From Streptomyces macrolidinus (GTDB taxonomy: Bacteria > Actinomycetota > Actinomycetes > Streptomycetales > Streptomycetaceae), in contig NZ_JAMWMR010000021.1 in the NCBI RefSeq assembly GCF_023887685.1, positions 1-64,000 of the forward strand: a stretch of DNA of 64,000 bases. Direction: 5' to 3'. How positions within the stretch are numbered: the first letter of the stretch is position 1; every line of letters begins with the position of its first letter. The notes beneath the pieces are model-generated. The model had not been told where the DNA came from and did not search any database. It saw only the letters and a program-made list of their open reading frames with translations. The position numbers were made by a program, and so were the translations under genes. This document shows positions 42,137-50,803 of the stretch, piece by piece.

Positions 42137-44068
42137 TTACGCGGTCGTCAGGATGTCATGGATCGTGCCCCGTTCCGGGCCGCTCGGGTCGAGTCCTGCG
42201 AGTCGGGTGTACAGGCGCTGCCAAGCCTCGTCGTCCGTCGCGGGCAGATGGGTTCGGACGAGTTCCGCGAGCTTGTCGACCGCCTCGACGGCCTGGGGCG
42301 GGGCATCCGGCCTGAGGCGTGCCTCGGCGAGGTAGCGCAGGACGCAGGGGCCGAGCCCGGCGTCGTGGAGGAGGTCGTCGGTGCTGATCACTTCGGTGGT
42401 CAGCAGGTCTTCGAGTTGCAGGTTCGCCGCATCCGGGTTGGCACTGAAGGACAGCCCGGAACGTACGAGGACCCTGGCCACCTCGGGGCGGTCGGTCTCC
42501 GGGCGGTGGCGGCGGTGGTCCGTCTCGATCGCGTCGGTGTGCCGCGCGGCCACGTCCAGCGGGGTGTCTTGCCGATTGACCATCTGCGGCCAGAAGCGGA
42601 ACGGCTCGCGGGCGTGCTCGACCTCCAGGAGGTCCCAGTCGAGCCGGGAGAAGATCCGCATCAGCCGGTCGGCTTGATCGGAACCGGCCCTCGAACCCAG
42701 GCGACGAAGCCGCGACACCAGCTTGGGCGTCGTCAACTCCCGCTCCACGCGGGCCTCCAGAGCCGCCAACGGATCGGGGGCGGCCAGTGCCGTCCGGCAG
42801 ATACGCGCCGCGCCCGGCGACACCCTGCCGCTGGCGAGCAACGCGGCGAGCCGCGCCGGGCCGCCCTGCCTGAGCAGGTTCAGACAGCCGGTCAACTGCT
42901 CCGGCATCTTGAACTTCGCCTGGTGGCTGCTGGCGAACGCGGCCTCGATGAGCTCGGGTTCGATGGCATGGAGGCAGTCGGGCAGGGCGTTCCACGGAAT
43001 GCGGTCGACGAACGGTGCGAGCGGCACCGCGGGGTCGGTGAGGGCCGCGACATGTTCCTCGGCGTGGATGTAGAAGTGCACGCCCAGCACGGCGAGATGG
43101 ATGTCCGGGTCGCCGACCGTGAGCAGGCGCAGGGCGGTTCGCGGAGTGAGGTCGATGCCCTCGGCCACGGCCCGCAGAGCCTCTCGGTCATCGCTGCGCA
43201 GCAGATGTTCCAGGACCTCGCGCGGTGTGCCGTGCCGCAGGGCCACGGTGTATCGGGCGAGCGCCAGGCGTGTACCGGCGGGCAGCACCGGTATGAGGAC
43301 GTCGAGCGTATCGGCGTCGCAGCGTCGCAGCACTTCGCCTGCCGGCCACCACCATCGCGCATAAAAGAGCAGGTCCTCGACCTTCTTGCTCGTCAAGTCC
43401 TTTGCCGGTACGAAGCGTTCGGGGTCGGCCGCGTCGATGTCCTGGGATCGCTTCACCAGTTCCGGCCAGCCGAGGAAGGCCGACGGGCCGTCGGTGTCGG
43501 GCGCGCAGTCCTGGTCGACCACCGTGAGCAGCCGCAGCCAGGCATCGGTGTCCGCGCCGAGCGAGGCCTTGAGGTGGGCCTGGAGTTCGCGTTCGTAGGC
43601 GCGGCGAAGGCGTCCGTACTCGAACCTCTCGCGGACGGGCATCGTCCACCGCGCCGGGTACGCGGCCAGGATCTCCGCCGGGGTGAGTGTCCCGTCGAGA
43701 TAGGCGGCCGACAACTCCGCACACATCACCAGCTTCGCTGCCCAGCGAGGAAACGGCGATTCCACCTCGTCGCGGAGCTGTTCCAACAGCCGGTCGCGAC
43801 CGATGGGCACGGTACGGCGCGGCGCGTGCGGGTGGTCGACCGGGTAGTCGCAGCGTCGCCATGCCTCGAGCAGCCACTCGGGACAGCCGTTCGGACCAGG
43901 CCAGTGGGAGAAGTGGGTACGTCCGAGGAATCCCACGGCCATGTCGTCGCGGGGCAGGGGCGGTTCGACGCCACCTTGCTCCACCGCGAGTTGCCGCAGC
44001 AGGTCAATGGCGGCGACCGCCGCACGGTGCACTTCCTCGAACGGTGCGCGGTCCGGGACTTCCTTCAC
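42137..44068 (-). CDS. Large hypothetical protein, possibly helical-repeat
   Basis: 643 residues from the GTG at 44068, which has GGGGAG five bases upstream. I do not recognise a family. The sequence is soluble, rich in leucine, arginine and aspartate, with many helix-like segments such as TRLALARYTVALRHGTP and ALRAVAEGIDLTPRTALRLL, suggesting an alpha-solenoid. It is tail-to-tail with the LRV repeat protein, so the two may work together. No membrane or secretion signals were seen. An in-frame extension to 44182 is possible. Confidence 0.65.
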   Translation of the reverse strand: MKEVPDRAPFEEVHRAAVAAIDLLRQLAVEQGGVEPPLPRDDMAVGFLGRTHFSHWPGPNGCPEWLLEAWRRCDYPVDHPHAPRRTVPIGRDRLLEQLRDEVESPFPRWAAKLVMCAELSAAYLDGTLTPAEILAAYPARWTMPVRERFEYGRLRRAYERELQAHLKASLGADTDAWLRLLTVVDQDCAPDTDGPSAFLGWPELVKRSQDIDAADPERFVPAKDLTSKKVEDLLFYARWWWPAGEVLRRCDADTLDVLIPVLPAGTRLALARYTVALRHGTPREVLEHLLRSDDREALRAVAEGIDLTPRTALRLLTVGDPDIHLAVLGVHFYIHAEEHVAALTDPAVPLAPFVDRIPWNALPDCLHAIEPELIEAAFASSHQAKFKMPEQLTGCLNLLRQGGPARLAALLASGRVSPGAARICRTALAAPDPLAALEARVERELTTPKLVSRLRRLGSRAGSDQADRLMRIFSRLDWDLLEVEHAREPFRFWPQMVNRQDTPLDVAARHTDAIETDHRRHRPETDRPEVARVLVRSGLSFSANPDAANLQLEDLLTTEVISTDDLLHDAGLGPCVLRYLAEARLRPDAPPQAVEAVDKLAELVRTHLPATDDEAWQRLYTRLAGLDPSGPERGTIHDILTTA

Positions 44069-44230
44069 GAGTTCTCCCCCTGCTGATCCATGGGACTTGC
44101 TTCCGCTCAGTCTCCAGGAACGGCTTCCAGCAGGCCAATTGACGCCCATGCAACTGCTTCTTCCTGTTGCGACGCGTGGCACACGCCTGACACGATCCTG
44201 ACTTCACTGATACCGAAGTGAGGCTGGAAC

Positions 44231-44722
44231 ATGAACGACGCCCCGGACCTGGACACCCCGGACCTGGACACCGCGGACCTGGAGACTCCGGACCTGGCCT
44301 TCGCCCGAAAGGTCCTGGCGGCCCAGCCGTTCAGCGTTCTGCTGGGTACCCGGCTGGTGTCCTTCGGTGACGGTGAGGCGACGCTGGAACTGGACATCCG
44401 CGAGGAGCTGCGCCAGCAGTACGGATACGTCCACGGCGGCGTCCTCAGCTACGCGGCGGACAACGCGCTGACCTTCGCCGCCGGCACGGCATCCGGGAGC
44501 AGCCCCCTCACCGCCGGGTTCACCATCGACTATCTGCGCCCGGCCACGGGCGAACTCCTGCGCGCCCAGGCCAAGGTGATCCGGGCGGGCCGCACGCGCG
44601 CCGTCTGTCGCTGCGAACTGACCACCGTGGACGGCGACGGTGTCGAGACCCTGTGCGCCGTCGCACAGGGCGCGATCTCCTACACGGGCACGTCGAACGG
44701 AGAGGTGCGCGGCGCCTCCTGA
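44231..44722 (+). CDS. PaaI-like hotdog thioesterase
   Basis: 163 residues. The hotdog core YGYVHGGVLSYAADNALTFAAG and TAGFTIDYLRPATGELL match acyl-CoA thioesterases of the PaaI/4HBT group. The N-terminus holds repeated P-D-L-D-T pentapeptides from a 15-base DNA repeat. ATG 44231 has gaggctgga upstream. Likely hydrolyses an acyl or phenylacetyl-type CoA ester; the substrate is unknown. Confidence 0.82.
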   Translation: MNDAPDLDTPDLDTADLETPDLAFARKVLAAQPFSVLLGTRLVSFGDGEATLELDIREELRQQYGYVHGGVLSYAADNALTFAAGTASGSSPLTAGFTIDYLRPATGELLRAQAKVIRAGRTRAVCRCELTTVDGDGVETLCAVAQGAISYTGTSNGEVRGAS

Positions 44723-44749
44723 CGGCCGGTCACCAATCGGAGAGTCGGA

Positions 44750-45793
44750 TCAGGCCGGGACCTGGAGCGCCCGCAACAGCATCGGCAGCGACGCGTGCAA
44801 CTCGCGCTCCCAGTAAGGCCATGCGTGGGTTCCCGATCCGTAGAAGTTCGTGGTGAGGTGCTTCGCGCCGACGCGTCGGAGTTCCGTGGCGAGGGCCTGG
44901 TTCTGCCGGTCGAAGTCCGCTTCCAGCTCGCTCGTGGTGCCCGGCGCGTCGAGCGGACCGGTGGTGCCGTCACCGCACGACAGGTACACCGGGATCGACT
45001 TGAGCCGCTCGGCCAAGTGGAAGGGATCGTGCGCGGCCCACACGTCGCGCTGGGCGACCGGGTCGCCCCAGACCCGGCGCGGGTCGTCGCCCTGCCCGGC
45101 GAAGTACCCCATGATCCGGTCCACCGACTCGTCGTTCAGCAGCGGATGCACGGAACCGGAGTACGCCGCGGCGGCCTTGAACATACCGGGATGCCGGGCG
45201 GCGTACAGCAGGGCGCCCTGGCCGCCCATGGACAGGCCCGCCACGACGCGGTGGGAGCTCGCTCCCCAGTCGTGTTCGAGGAGGTGGCGCAACTCCTCGG
45301 TGTGGAAGGTCTCCCACGCGGGGTCTCCGCCCTGGCCGTAGTTCCACCAGTCGCTGTACCAGCCGTTCCAGCCCGCCTCCGGCATGACCACGAGCACGTT
45401 GCGCAGACTGTCGGTCCGGGCCACGTCCGTCCGGCTGGTCCACGACGTGTAGTCGCCGCAGCAGCCGTGCAACAGCCAGAGAGTAGGCCAGTGTCGACGC
45501 CGGTCCGCCGGGTTCCAGCCGTCGGGTGTCAACAGACGGACCTTCACCGTGCGCCCGCCCAGGGCCGCCGACCGCACCGACAGGTCGACCTGCCGCTCGG
45601 CGACCCGCGTGACTCCGACGACCTCGGCGCCCCGAGCCGAGGAACCGGGCACGGCCGCCTGCCCGGCCGACGGTGCCGTGGCGGCGGCGAGCGCCGACGG
45701 GGCGGACGACAGGGTGAGCAGCAACGCGGCGAGGAGAAGCAGGAGTCGGGGACGGCGGCGATACGAGGCGGCGGCGGTGGCGGTGGCCGTCAT
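44750..45793 (-). CDS. Secreted esterase, antigen-85/esterase D-like
   Basis: 347 residues. A signal peptide (RLLLLLAALLLTLSSAPSAL) precedes an alpha/beta hydrolase with WLLHGCCGDYTSW, nucleophile serine in GLSMGGQGALLYAARHP and histidine in GTHAWPYW. Resembles mycolyltransferase-like esterases common in Streptomyces. Follows a different transcription direction from the hotdog gene, with 27 bases between stops. Confidence 0.85.
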   Translation of the reverse strand: MTATATAAASYRRRPRLLLLLAALLLTLSSAPSALAAATAPSAGQAAVPGSSARGAEVVGVTRVAERQVDLSVRSAALGGRTVKVRLLTPDGWNPADRRRHWPTLWLLHGCCGDYTSWTSRTDVARTDSLRNVLVVMPEAGWNGWYSDWWNYGQGGDPAWETFHTEELRHLLEHDWGASSHRVVAGLSMGGQGALLYAARHPGMFKAAAAYSGSVHPLLNDESVDRIMGYFAGQGDDPRRVWGDPVAQRDVWAAHDPFHLAERLKSIPVYLSCGDGTTGPLDAPGTTSELEADFDRQNQALATELRRVGAKHLTTNFYGSGTHAWPYWERELHASLPMLLRALQVPA

Positions 45794-45845
45794 GCGGCTC
45801 CCTGAGGTCGTCGGAGAGGGGTCGGCCGGTTCAGGACCGACCCGG

Positions 45846-47477
45846 TCAGGAGCGGTGGGGAACGGTCGGCAGGATCAACAACGCGTCGCCGACGGGGCGT
45901 TCACCGGCGGCGTCGGAGGGATGGTTGATGACCTCGCCGCCCGACACCATGGTGGTCGAGCCACCGCCGTCGAGGTTCATCGCGTCCCGCAGTCCGAGCG
46001 CGCGGGCGACGGCGGCGCTCTCGGGGATGCTCAGGCCCAGCGAGTCGGTACTGCGGCCGTCCACCGTCACGAGTACCGTCCTGCCCTGCGCGTCCACCCC
46101 GGCCAGCGTGCGCGGATTGCGCTTGTGCATCCAGCCGTAGTAGAAGCTCGGGTTGTCCGGCTGCACCATGCCGTCGGCCGCCGCCGTGATGTGCGGCCGT
46201 CCGTCGCGGACCAGTTCGGGACCGCCGTTGACGATGTCCGTGTCCGGCGACGGGGACAGCGTACGGCCGCGCTCGTCGCGCAACGTGCTCTCCACGCGCA
46301 GGGGTCGGCCTGTGCGCGCGAGGCGGGTCAGTTCGGCGACGCGGTCGCCGGTCGCCTGGACGGAGCTGCCGCCCTTCGGCAGTGCGCCGCCGCGCGGCGA
46401 GCGCAGCTCCTGAACTCGTCCCGTGCGGTCGAGTACGGCTTCCACGCCGTCACCGTGCGGGGTGCTCGCGCCGAACTCCGGTGTGAACGCGACGAGTTCG
46501 TCGGCGTTCGTGCAGGTGAAGTCGTGCCGAGGCTGTTCGGTGGGCAACTCCCCCTTGGCGCCACCGCAGTTCCTGATCAGGCCGGGCACGCGGTCGACTC
46601 CGTTCAGCGGGAGCGACATGCCCTGCCCGGCGACCCGTCCCTTCCAGGTGAACCGGCTGATCCCGGTGTACTTGCCCGAGCCATGGAGGACGAGCGCGGG
46701 GCGTCCGTTCACCGTCTCGCTCAGCAACCTCCCGTCGTAGACGCCGACACCGGCCGGATCGCCCGGTGCTCCCGCGTTCGGATCGAGGACGAAGAACCCG
46801 GCGTTGACGGCGGCGATCGCCCCGGCCTTCGCCGCCAGTTCGCCGGTCTTCTCACGGTTCTCGAGGTCGGGGCCGTAGGACGCGGTGAGTTCGCCCTTGA
46901 AGTGGCGTGGGTCGATGGTGAGTACGTCGATGCGCCAGGGGCCCCGGTCCCCGGCCCGGCCGTCCCAGCCGGTGTACACGGCGGATCCGGTGTATCCGGC
47001 GGCGCTCAGACGGGTCCGCTCGGCCGTGGCGGCGGACTGCCCGGCGAAGTCCCCCACCCTGACCCGCCATCCCAGTGTGCCGCCCGCGTAGTCGGCGACC
47101 GCGGGAGTGGTGACCTTCTCGGCGCGGGCGTCGAACCCGTCGTGCCGCAAGCGTGCGACCAACTCCTCTGCGCTGACACGGTCGTTGAGCGCGGTAGGCG
47201 GTGCGTCGGGGTCCGGCGACCCCGCGCCGCCCGGGATGGCGACCTCGACGGTCCAGGTCAGCGCGGGGGTGTCGGCGCCACGCACGATACGGGTGAGGGT
47301 GACACCGGGTTGCAGGGTCCGGGTGCTCCGGGTCTCGGTCAGATCGGCGGCGCCCAGCGGGAGCCCGGGGACCGTGTGCCCGGGTCGCGGCGCGGCGGAC
47401 GAGGCGGGTACCGGTAGCGCGCCCACGACGGCGCACAGCGACAGGACCGTACACGTACCGAGCAGTCTTCGGTTCAC
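45846..47477 (-). CDS. Secreted phosphodiester glycosidase (NAGPA)-family protein
   Basis: About 543 residues. Signal peptide LLGTCTVLSLCAVVGALPVP, then an SPOR-like segment (FAGQSAATAERTRLSAAGY), and a C-terminal NAGPA domain with AAVNAGFF, DGRSTDSLGLSIPESAAV and NLDGGGSTTMV, the metal and active-site signatures. The family cleaves phosphodiester-linked sugars and acts on cell-envelope polymers. GTG 47477 follows GGGGAGAC. Confidence 0.85.
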   Translation of the reverse strand: MNRRLLGTCTVLSLCAVVGALPVPASSAAPRPGHTVPGLPLGAADLTETRSTRTLQPGVTLTRIVRGADTPALTWTVEVAIPGGAGSPDPDAPPTALNDRVSAEELVARLRHDGFDARAEKVTTPAVADYAGGTLGWRVRVGDFAGQSAATAERTRLSAAGYTGSAVYTGWDGRAGDRGPWRIDVLTIDPRHFKGELTASYGPDLENREKTGELAAKAGAIAAVNAGFFVLDPNAGAPGDPAGVGVYDGRLLSETVNGRPALVLHGSGKYTGISRFTWKGRVAGQGMSLPLNGVDRVPGLIRNCGGAKGELPTEQPRHDFTCTNADELVAFTPEFGASTPHGDGVEAVLDRTGRVQELRSPRGGALPKGGSSVQATGDRVAELTRLARTGRPLRVESTLRDERGRTLSPSPDTDIVNGGPELVRDGRPHITAAADGMVQPDNPSFYYGWMHKRNPRTLAGVDAQGRTVLVTVDGRSTDSLGLSIPESAAVARALGLRDAMNLDGGGSTTMVSGGEVINHPSDAAGERPVGDALLILPTVPHRS

Positions 47478-47594
47478 GTCTCCCCTTGGATGGAACGACG
47501 CAGCCACGGTGCGCGTGACGAGGGCTGTGCGTCAAGACGTGTGCACATCGATCAGGGGGACACGGGTGACGGAGGCGGGGCGCGGCCGGGTGGT

Positions 47595-48263
47595 TCAGGA
47601 CCCTGCCTCCTCGGGAAGCTCGGCGGTGCCGAGGATGTGGGTGGCGGCCGGGAGCGGGATGCGGGTCTCGGGGAAGGCGAACGTCTCCACCTGGGTGAGG
47701 ATGAATCCGGCCGTGGCCATGGCGGTTCGGGTGTCGCGGCCGGTGTGGCAGCCACCGGCCAGCAGCGGCCAGAGGGTCGCGTCCATCGCACGCTGGACGC
47801 GGCGCATCCCCGGTGTGTCCGCCCGGACGTGCTCGAAGAAGCGCAGTCGGCCGCCGGGCCGCAGGACGCGGCGGATCTCGCCGAGCGCCGCACCCTGGTC
47901 GGCCACGGAGCACAGGGTGAGGCAGGCCACGACGGCATCGAACGAGGCGTCGGGGACGGGGAGTTGCTCGGCACGGCCGTCGACGACCCGTACGTCGACG
48001 GGAGCCGTACGGGCCGCCTGTTCCGCGAGGCCGCGCAGCCGCGGCTCGGGCTCGACGGCCAGCACCTGTCGTACTTCGGACGGGTAGTGGGGGAAGTTGA
48101 GTCCGTTGCCCGCGCCGATCTCCAGGACGGAGCCGGACAGTTCGGCCAGGAGCCGTCTGCGGTACCGCGTGATGCCCGCCTTCTCCAGGCCGGGCCCCAC
48201 CACCCTGGCGTAGTAGCGGGCGAACAGGGGGTGGCGGACGCTCTGTTGGGCCATGGTGGGCAC
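47595..48263 (-). CDS. Class I SAM-dependent methyltransferase
   Basis: About 222 residues with motif I SVLEIGAGNGLNF, post-I VEPEPRL, motif II FDAVVACLTLCSV and GGRLRFFEHV. Similar to METTL7/UbiE-like small-molecule methyltransferases. The start is uncertain: GTG 48263 after ggagaggaag is preferred, with GTG 48281 and ATG 48254 as alternatives. Substrate unknown. Confidence 0.8.
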   Translation of the reverse strand: MPTMAQQSVRHPLFARYYARVVGPGLEKAGITRYRRRLLAELSGSVLEIGAGNGLNFPHYPSEVRQVLAVEPEPRLRGLAEQAARTAPVDVRVVDGRAEQLPVPDASFDAVVACLTLCSVADQGAALGEIRRVLRPGGRLRFFEHVRADTPGMRRVQRAMDATLWPLLAGGCHTGRDTRTAMATAGFILTQVETFAFPETRIPLPAATHILGTAELPEEAGS

Positions 48264-48318
48264 CGGCTTCCTCTCCGACACGGAGTCCGACGACGTGCGG
48301 GGTTGCGGTGATGGTGGG

Positions 48319-48819
48319 TCAGCGGTGGTGCGGCGGGTGGGTTGGGGGTGGGGGAATGGTACTCACGCTGGGCGCCGGTTCGGGCCAGACGAGCAGCACC
48401 GGGCAGGGTGCGTGGTCGACGACGAAGCGGCTGGCCGGTCCCAGGCTGTGCGGCCCGAGATGGCTGTGGTCGCCGTCGCGGGCGAGGATCAGCAGATCGG
48501 CGTCCACCGCGGCGTCCACCACTTCGCGTTCGACGCGGCCGGTGCGCTTCATACGGGTGCACGGGCGGTCGAGTCGCTCCGCCGCGGCATCCAGCAGGTG
48601 CTCGGCGGAGGCGTCGGCCAGGTGTTCAAGACGGGTACCGGGGTCACGCTCCGGGCTCGCGCGGCCGAGCAGTCCGGCGTAGGCGCCGTGCGCCACGCCC
48701 GGCGCTTCGGGGCCGGTGACATGCAGCAGCGCGATCTCGGCGCCTTCGGGCGCCCAGACGCGGGCGGCGTCGACACAGGCCGGCCAGGTGCCCTCGACGA
48801 TCCAGGCGATGACGGACAT
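48319..48819 (-). CDS. Universal stress protein-like
   Basis: 166 residues with UspA features: VIAWIVEGTWPACVDAA, VDAAVDADLLILARDGD, and the nucleotide-type ending LGPASRFVVDHAPCPVLLV. The G-2x-G-9x-G ATP motif is only partial (HSLGPAS...). It follows the permease by six bases on the same strand, so they form an operon; it may sense stress or nucleotide state for the transporter. Confidence 0.8.
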   Translation of the reverse strand: MSVIAWIVEGTWPACVDAARVWAPEGAEIALLHVTGPEAPGVAHGAYAGLLGRASPERDPGTRLEHLADASAEHLLDAAAERLDRPCTRMKRTGRVEREVVDAAVDADLLILARDGDHSHLGPHSLGPASRFVVDHAPCPVLLVWPEPAPSVSTIPPPPTHPPHHR

Positions 48820-48825
48820 GGCTGA

Positions 48826-50058
48826 TCAACCTCCCCAGACGGTCAGCGAGACCCACAGTGCCACCACCGCGGCCACCAGGGTGACAGGCACGGCGAGCAG
48901 GCCGAGGCGGGTGAACTCACCCAGGTTCACCTCCGCCTCGTGCGCGCGTACGATCCGCCGCCACAGCAGGGTGGCCAGCGATCCCGCGTAGGTGAGGTTG
49001 GGGCCGATGTTCACCCCGAGCAGGACGGCGAGCACCGGGCCGGGCCCCGCCGGGGCGGTCAGCGGGAGCAGGACCAGAACGGCGGGCAGGTTGTTGATGA
49101 GGTTGGCCAGCACGGCGGCCAGCACGGCGAGCGCCAGCAAGGCGGGCAGGGCGGTGCCGCCCGGGACCAGATGCCCGAGCCCGGCCGCGAGACCGTTGTC
49201 GACCACCGCGCGCACCACGATGCCCAGCGCCAGGACGAAGGCGAGGAACGGCAGGGCCGCCGCGCGCACGATACGGGTGGGGGTGGTGCGGCGCTGGGCC
49301 AGGGCGCGAGCGGCGAGCACGGCCGCGCCCGCCGCTGCCGCCCAGGCGGGGTTGACACCGAAGGCGGAGGTGAGGACGAACCCGGCCAGCGTGCACACCA
49401 CCGTGGCCGGCGCGAACACCGGCACCTCGGGGGACTCGACGACGGCCGGCGCCTGGGCGCCCGCGTCGAGGTCGGTGGCGAAGAACCGCCGGAAGACGAG
49501 GTATTCGGCGCCGATCGCCACCAGCCAGGGCAGCGCCATCAGCGCGGCGAAGCGGGTGAAGCTCAGTCCACTGGCGGCGAAGGCCAGCAGGTTGGTCAGA
49601 TTCGAGACCGGCAGCAGCAGTGAGGCGGTGTTCGACAGATGGGTGCAGGCGTACACATGCGGCCCGGGGCGGGCCCCGATCCGGGCGGCGGTGGCGAAGA
49701 CGACCGGGGTGAGCAGCACGATCGTGGCGTCGAGACTCAGTACGGCGGTGGTCACCGACGCGATGGCGAAGACGTACACCAGCAACCGGTGCGGGCGTGC
49801 CGCCGCGGCGCGGGCCATCCAGGCCCCGCAGGCGGTGAACAGCCCCTCGTCGTCGCAGAGCTGGGCCAGGACGAGTACGGCCGCGAGGAAGCCGATCACC
49901 GGCCCCAGCCGGACCGCCTCCTCGCGGGCATGGTCCAGCGAGATCGCCCCGGTGACGATCACCAGCCCGGCGGCCGGAACGGCGACCATTGCCTCCGGCC
50001 ACCCCCAGGGCCGCATCACCGCACAGGCCAGGACCACCACCAGGAGACCGACCGACAA
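48826..50058 (-). CDS. ArsB/SLC13-type anion permease
   Basis: At least 410 residues with about eleven membrane segments. The inverted repeat signature SNTASLLLPVSNLTNLL and its second copy ANLINNLPAVLVLLPL are those of the ArsB/NhaD/SLC13 ion transporter superfamily. The start is unclear: TTG 50058 sits very close to a GGAGG, while an in-frame CTG at 50088 with GAGGAG upstream would add a short N-terminus. Transported ion unknown (arsenite or a carboxylate). Confidence 0.8.
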   Translation of the reverse strand: MSVGLLVVVLACAVMRPWGWPEAMVAVPAAGLVIVTGAISLDHAREEAVRLGPVIGFLAAVLVLAQLCDDEGLFTACGAWMARAAAARPHRLLVYVFAIASVTTAVLSLDATIVLLTPVVFATAARIGARPGPHVYACTHLSNTASLLLPVSNLTNLLAFAASGLSFTRFAALMALPWLVAIGAEYLVFRRFFATDLDAGAQAPAVVESPEVPVFAPATVVCTLAGFVLTSAFGVNPAWAAAAGAAVLAARALAQRRTTPTRIVRAAALPFLAFVLALGIVVRAVVDNGLAAGLGHLVPGGTALPALLALAVLAAVLANLINNLPAVLVLLPLTAPAGPGPVLAVLLGVNIGPNLTYAGSLATLLWRRIVRAHEAEVNLGEFTRLGLLAVPVTLVAAVVALWVSLTVWGG

Positions 50059-50164
50059 GGCCTCCGCAACGGACGTGTTCAGAACCTGCTCCTCGTACCC
50101 GGCGACAACGGCGACCTCTCATCGAAGCAGACCACCGCCGCATCCACGCGAGCGGCATGCCCGG

Positions 50165-50680
50165 TCACACAGGAGACCTGGACGTTCTGCGTCGGTAGTA
50201 CGCGACCGCCGTTGCCGCCAGGAGGGGTGCCCACAGCAGGAGGGGGGCGTAGCAGGCCACGAGGAGTGCTTGCTGGGGCTCGGTCCGGGTGACGCGTTCC
50301 ATCAGGGCCGGTGCCTGGGTGCAGGTGAACCAGGCGACCGTCGCGCAGAGCGTCGTCGCTCCGAGCAGTGCGGGGATCACCGCCGCGAGTGTCCGCACGC
50401 GCCGTCCGCCGATGAACGGGAGCCAGCGGGGGGCGACTTCGCCCCAGGGTCGTACCAACCCGAGGGTGAGCAGGGCGAGGCCTTCGGTCATCAGGGTCAG
50501 CGTGACGGCCACCACGACCTCGCGGGCGTTCCGGCCCGACTGCTCGGCCACCGGAAGTCCGGCGACCTGGGCGAGCCGCCACAGGCCGGACGGCAGGGTG
50601 GCGAGGGGTACGGCGTGCGCTGCGAGGACGGCCCAACGGGGCGCGTCGAGCAGCGTGTCGGACTTCGTCATGGCTTCCAT
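50165..50680 (-). CDS. Small integral membrane protein, hypothetical
   Basis: 171 residues, four predicted membrane helices (AVLAAHAVPLATLPSGLWRL, VVVAVTLTLMTEGLALLTLG, LAAVIPALLGATTLCATVAW, LLVACYAPLLLWAPLLAATA). No recognised family function. Divergent from the ABC exporter across 123 bases, which hold both promoters. Confidence 0.75.
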   Translation of the reverse strand: MEAMTKSDTLLDAPRWAVLAAHAVPLATLPSGLWRLAQVAGLPVAEQSGRNAREVVVAVTLTLMTEGLALLTLGLVRPWGEVAPRWLPFIGGRRVRTLAAVIPALLGATTLCATVAWFTCTQAPALMERVTRTEPQQALLVACYAPLLLWAPLLAATAVAYYRRRTSRSPV

Positions 50681-50803
50681 CGTGATCGGCGCCGAGGTAT
50701 CCGCACATCAGCGCGCAGGATGACGTACTCCGCCTTGCGGGGGAGGGTGCCCTCCCGCAACGCCACAGTGGAACAAGGTCAGTTGCCGACTGAGAGGTGG
50801 CCG

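Noticed and set aside
48992..50803. A giant 1212-residue version of the ABC exporter
   Set aside because: The first 600 residues are an arginine/alanine/threonine-rich reading antisense to the permease and membrane genes. The exporter starts at 50804 with a ribosome site.
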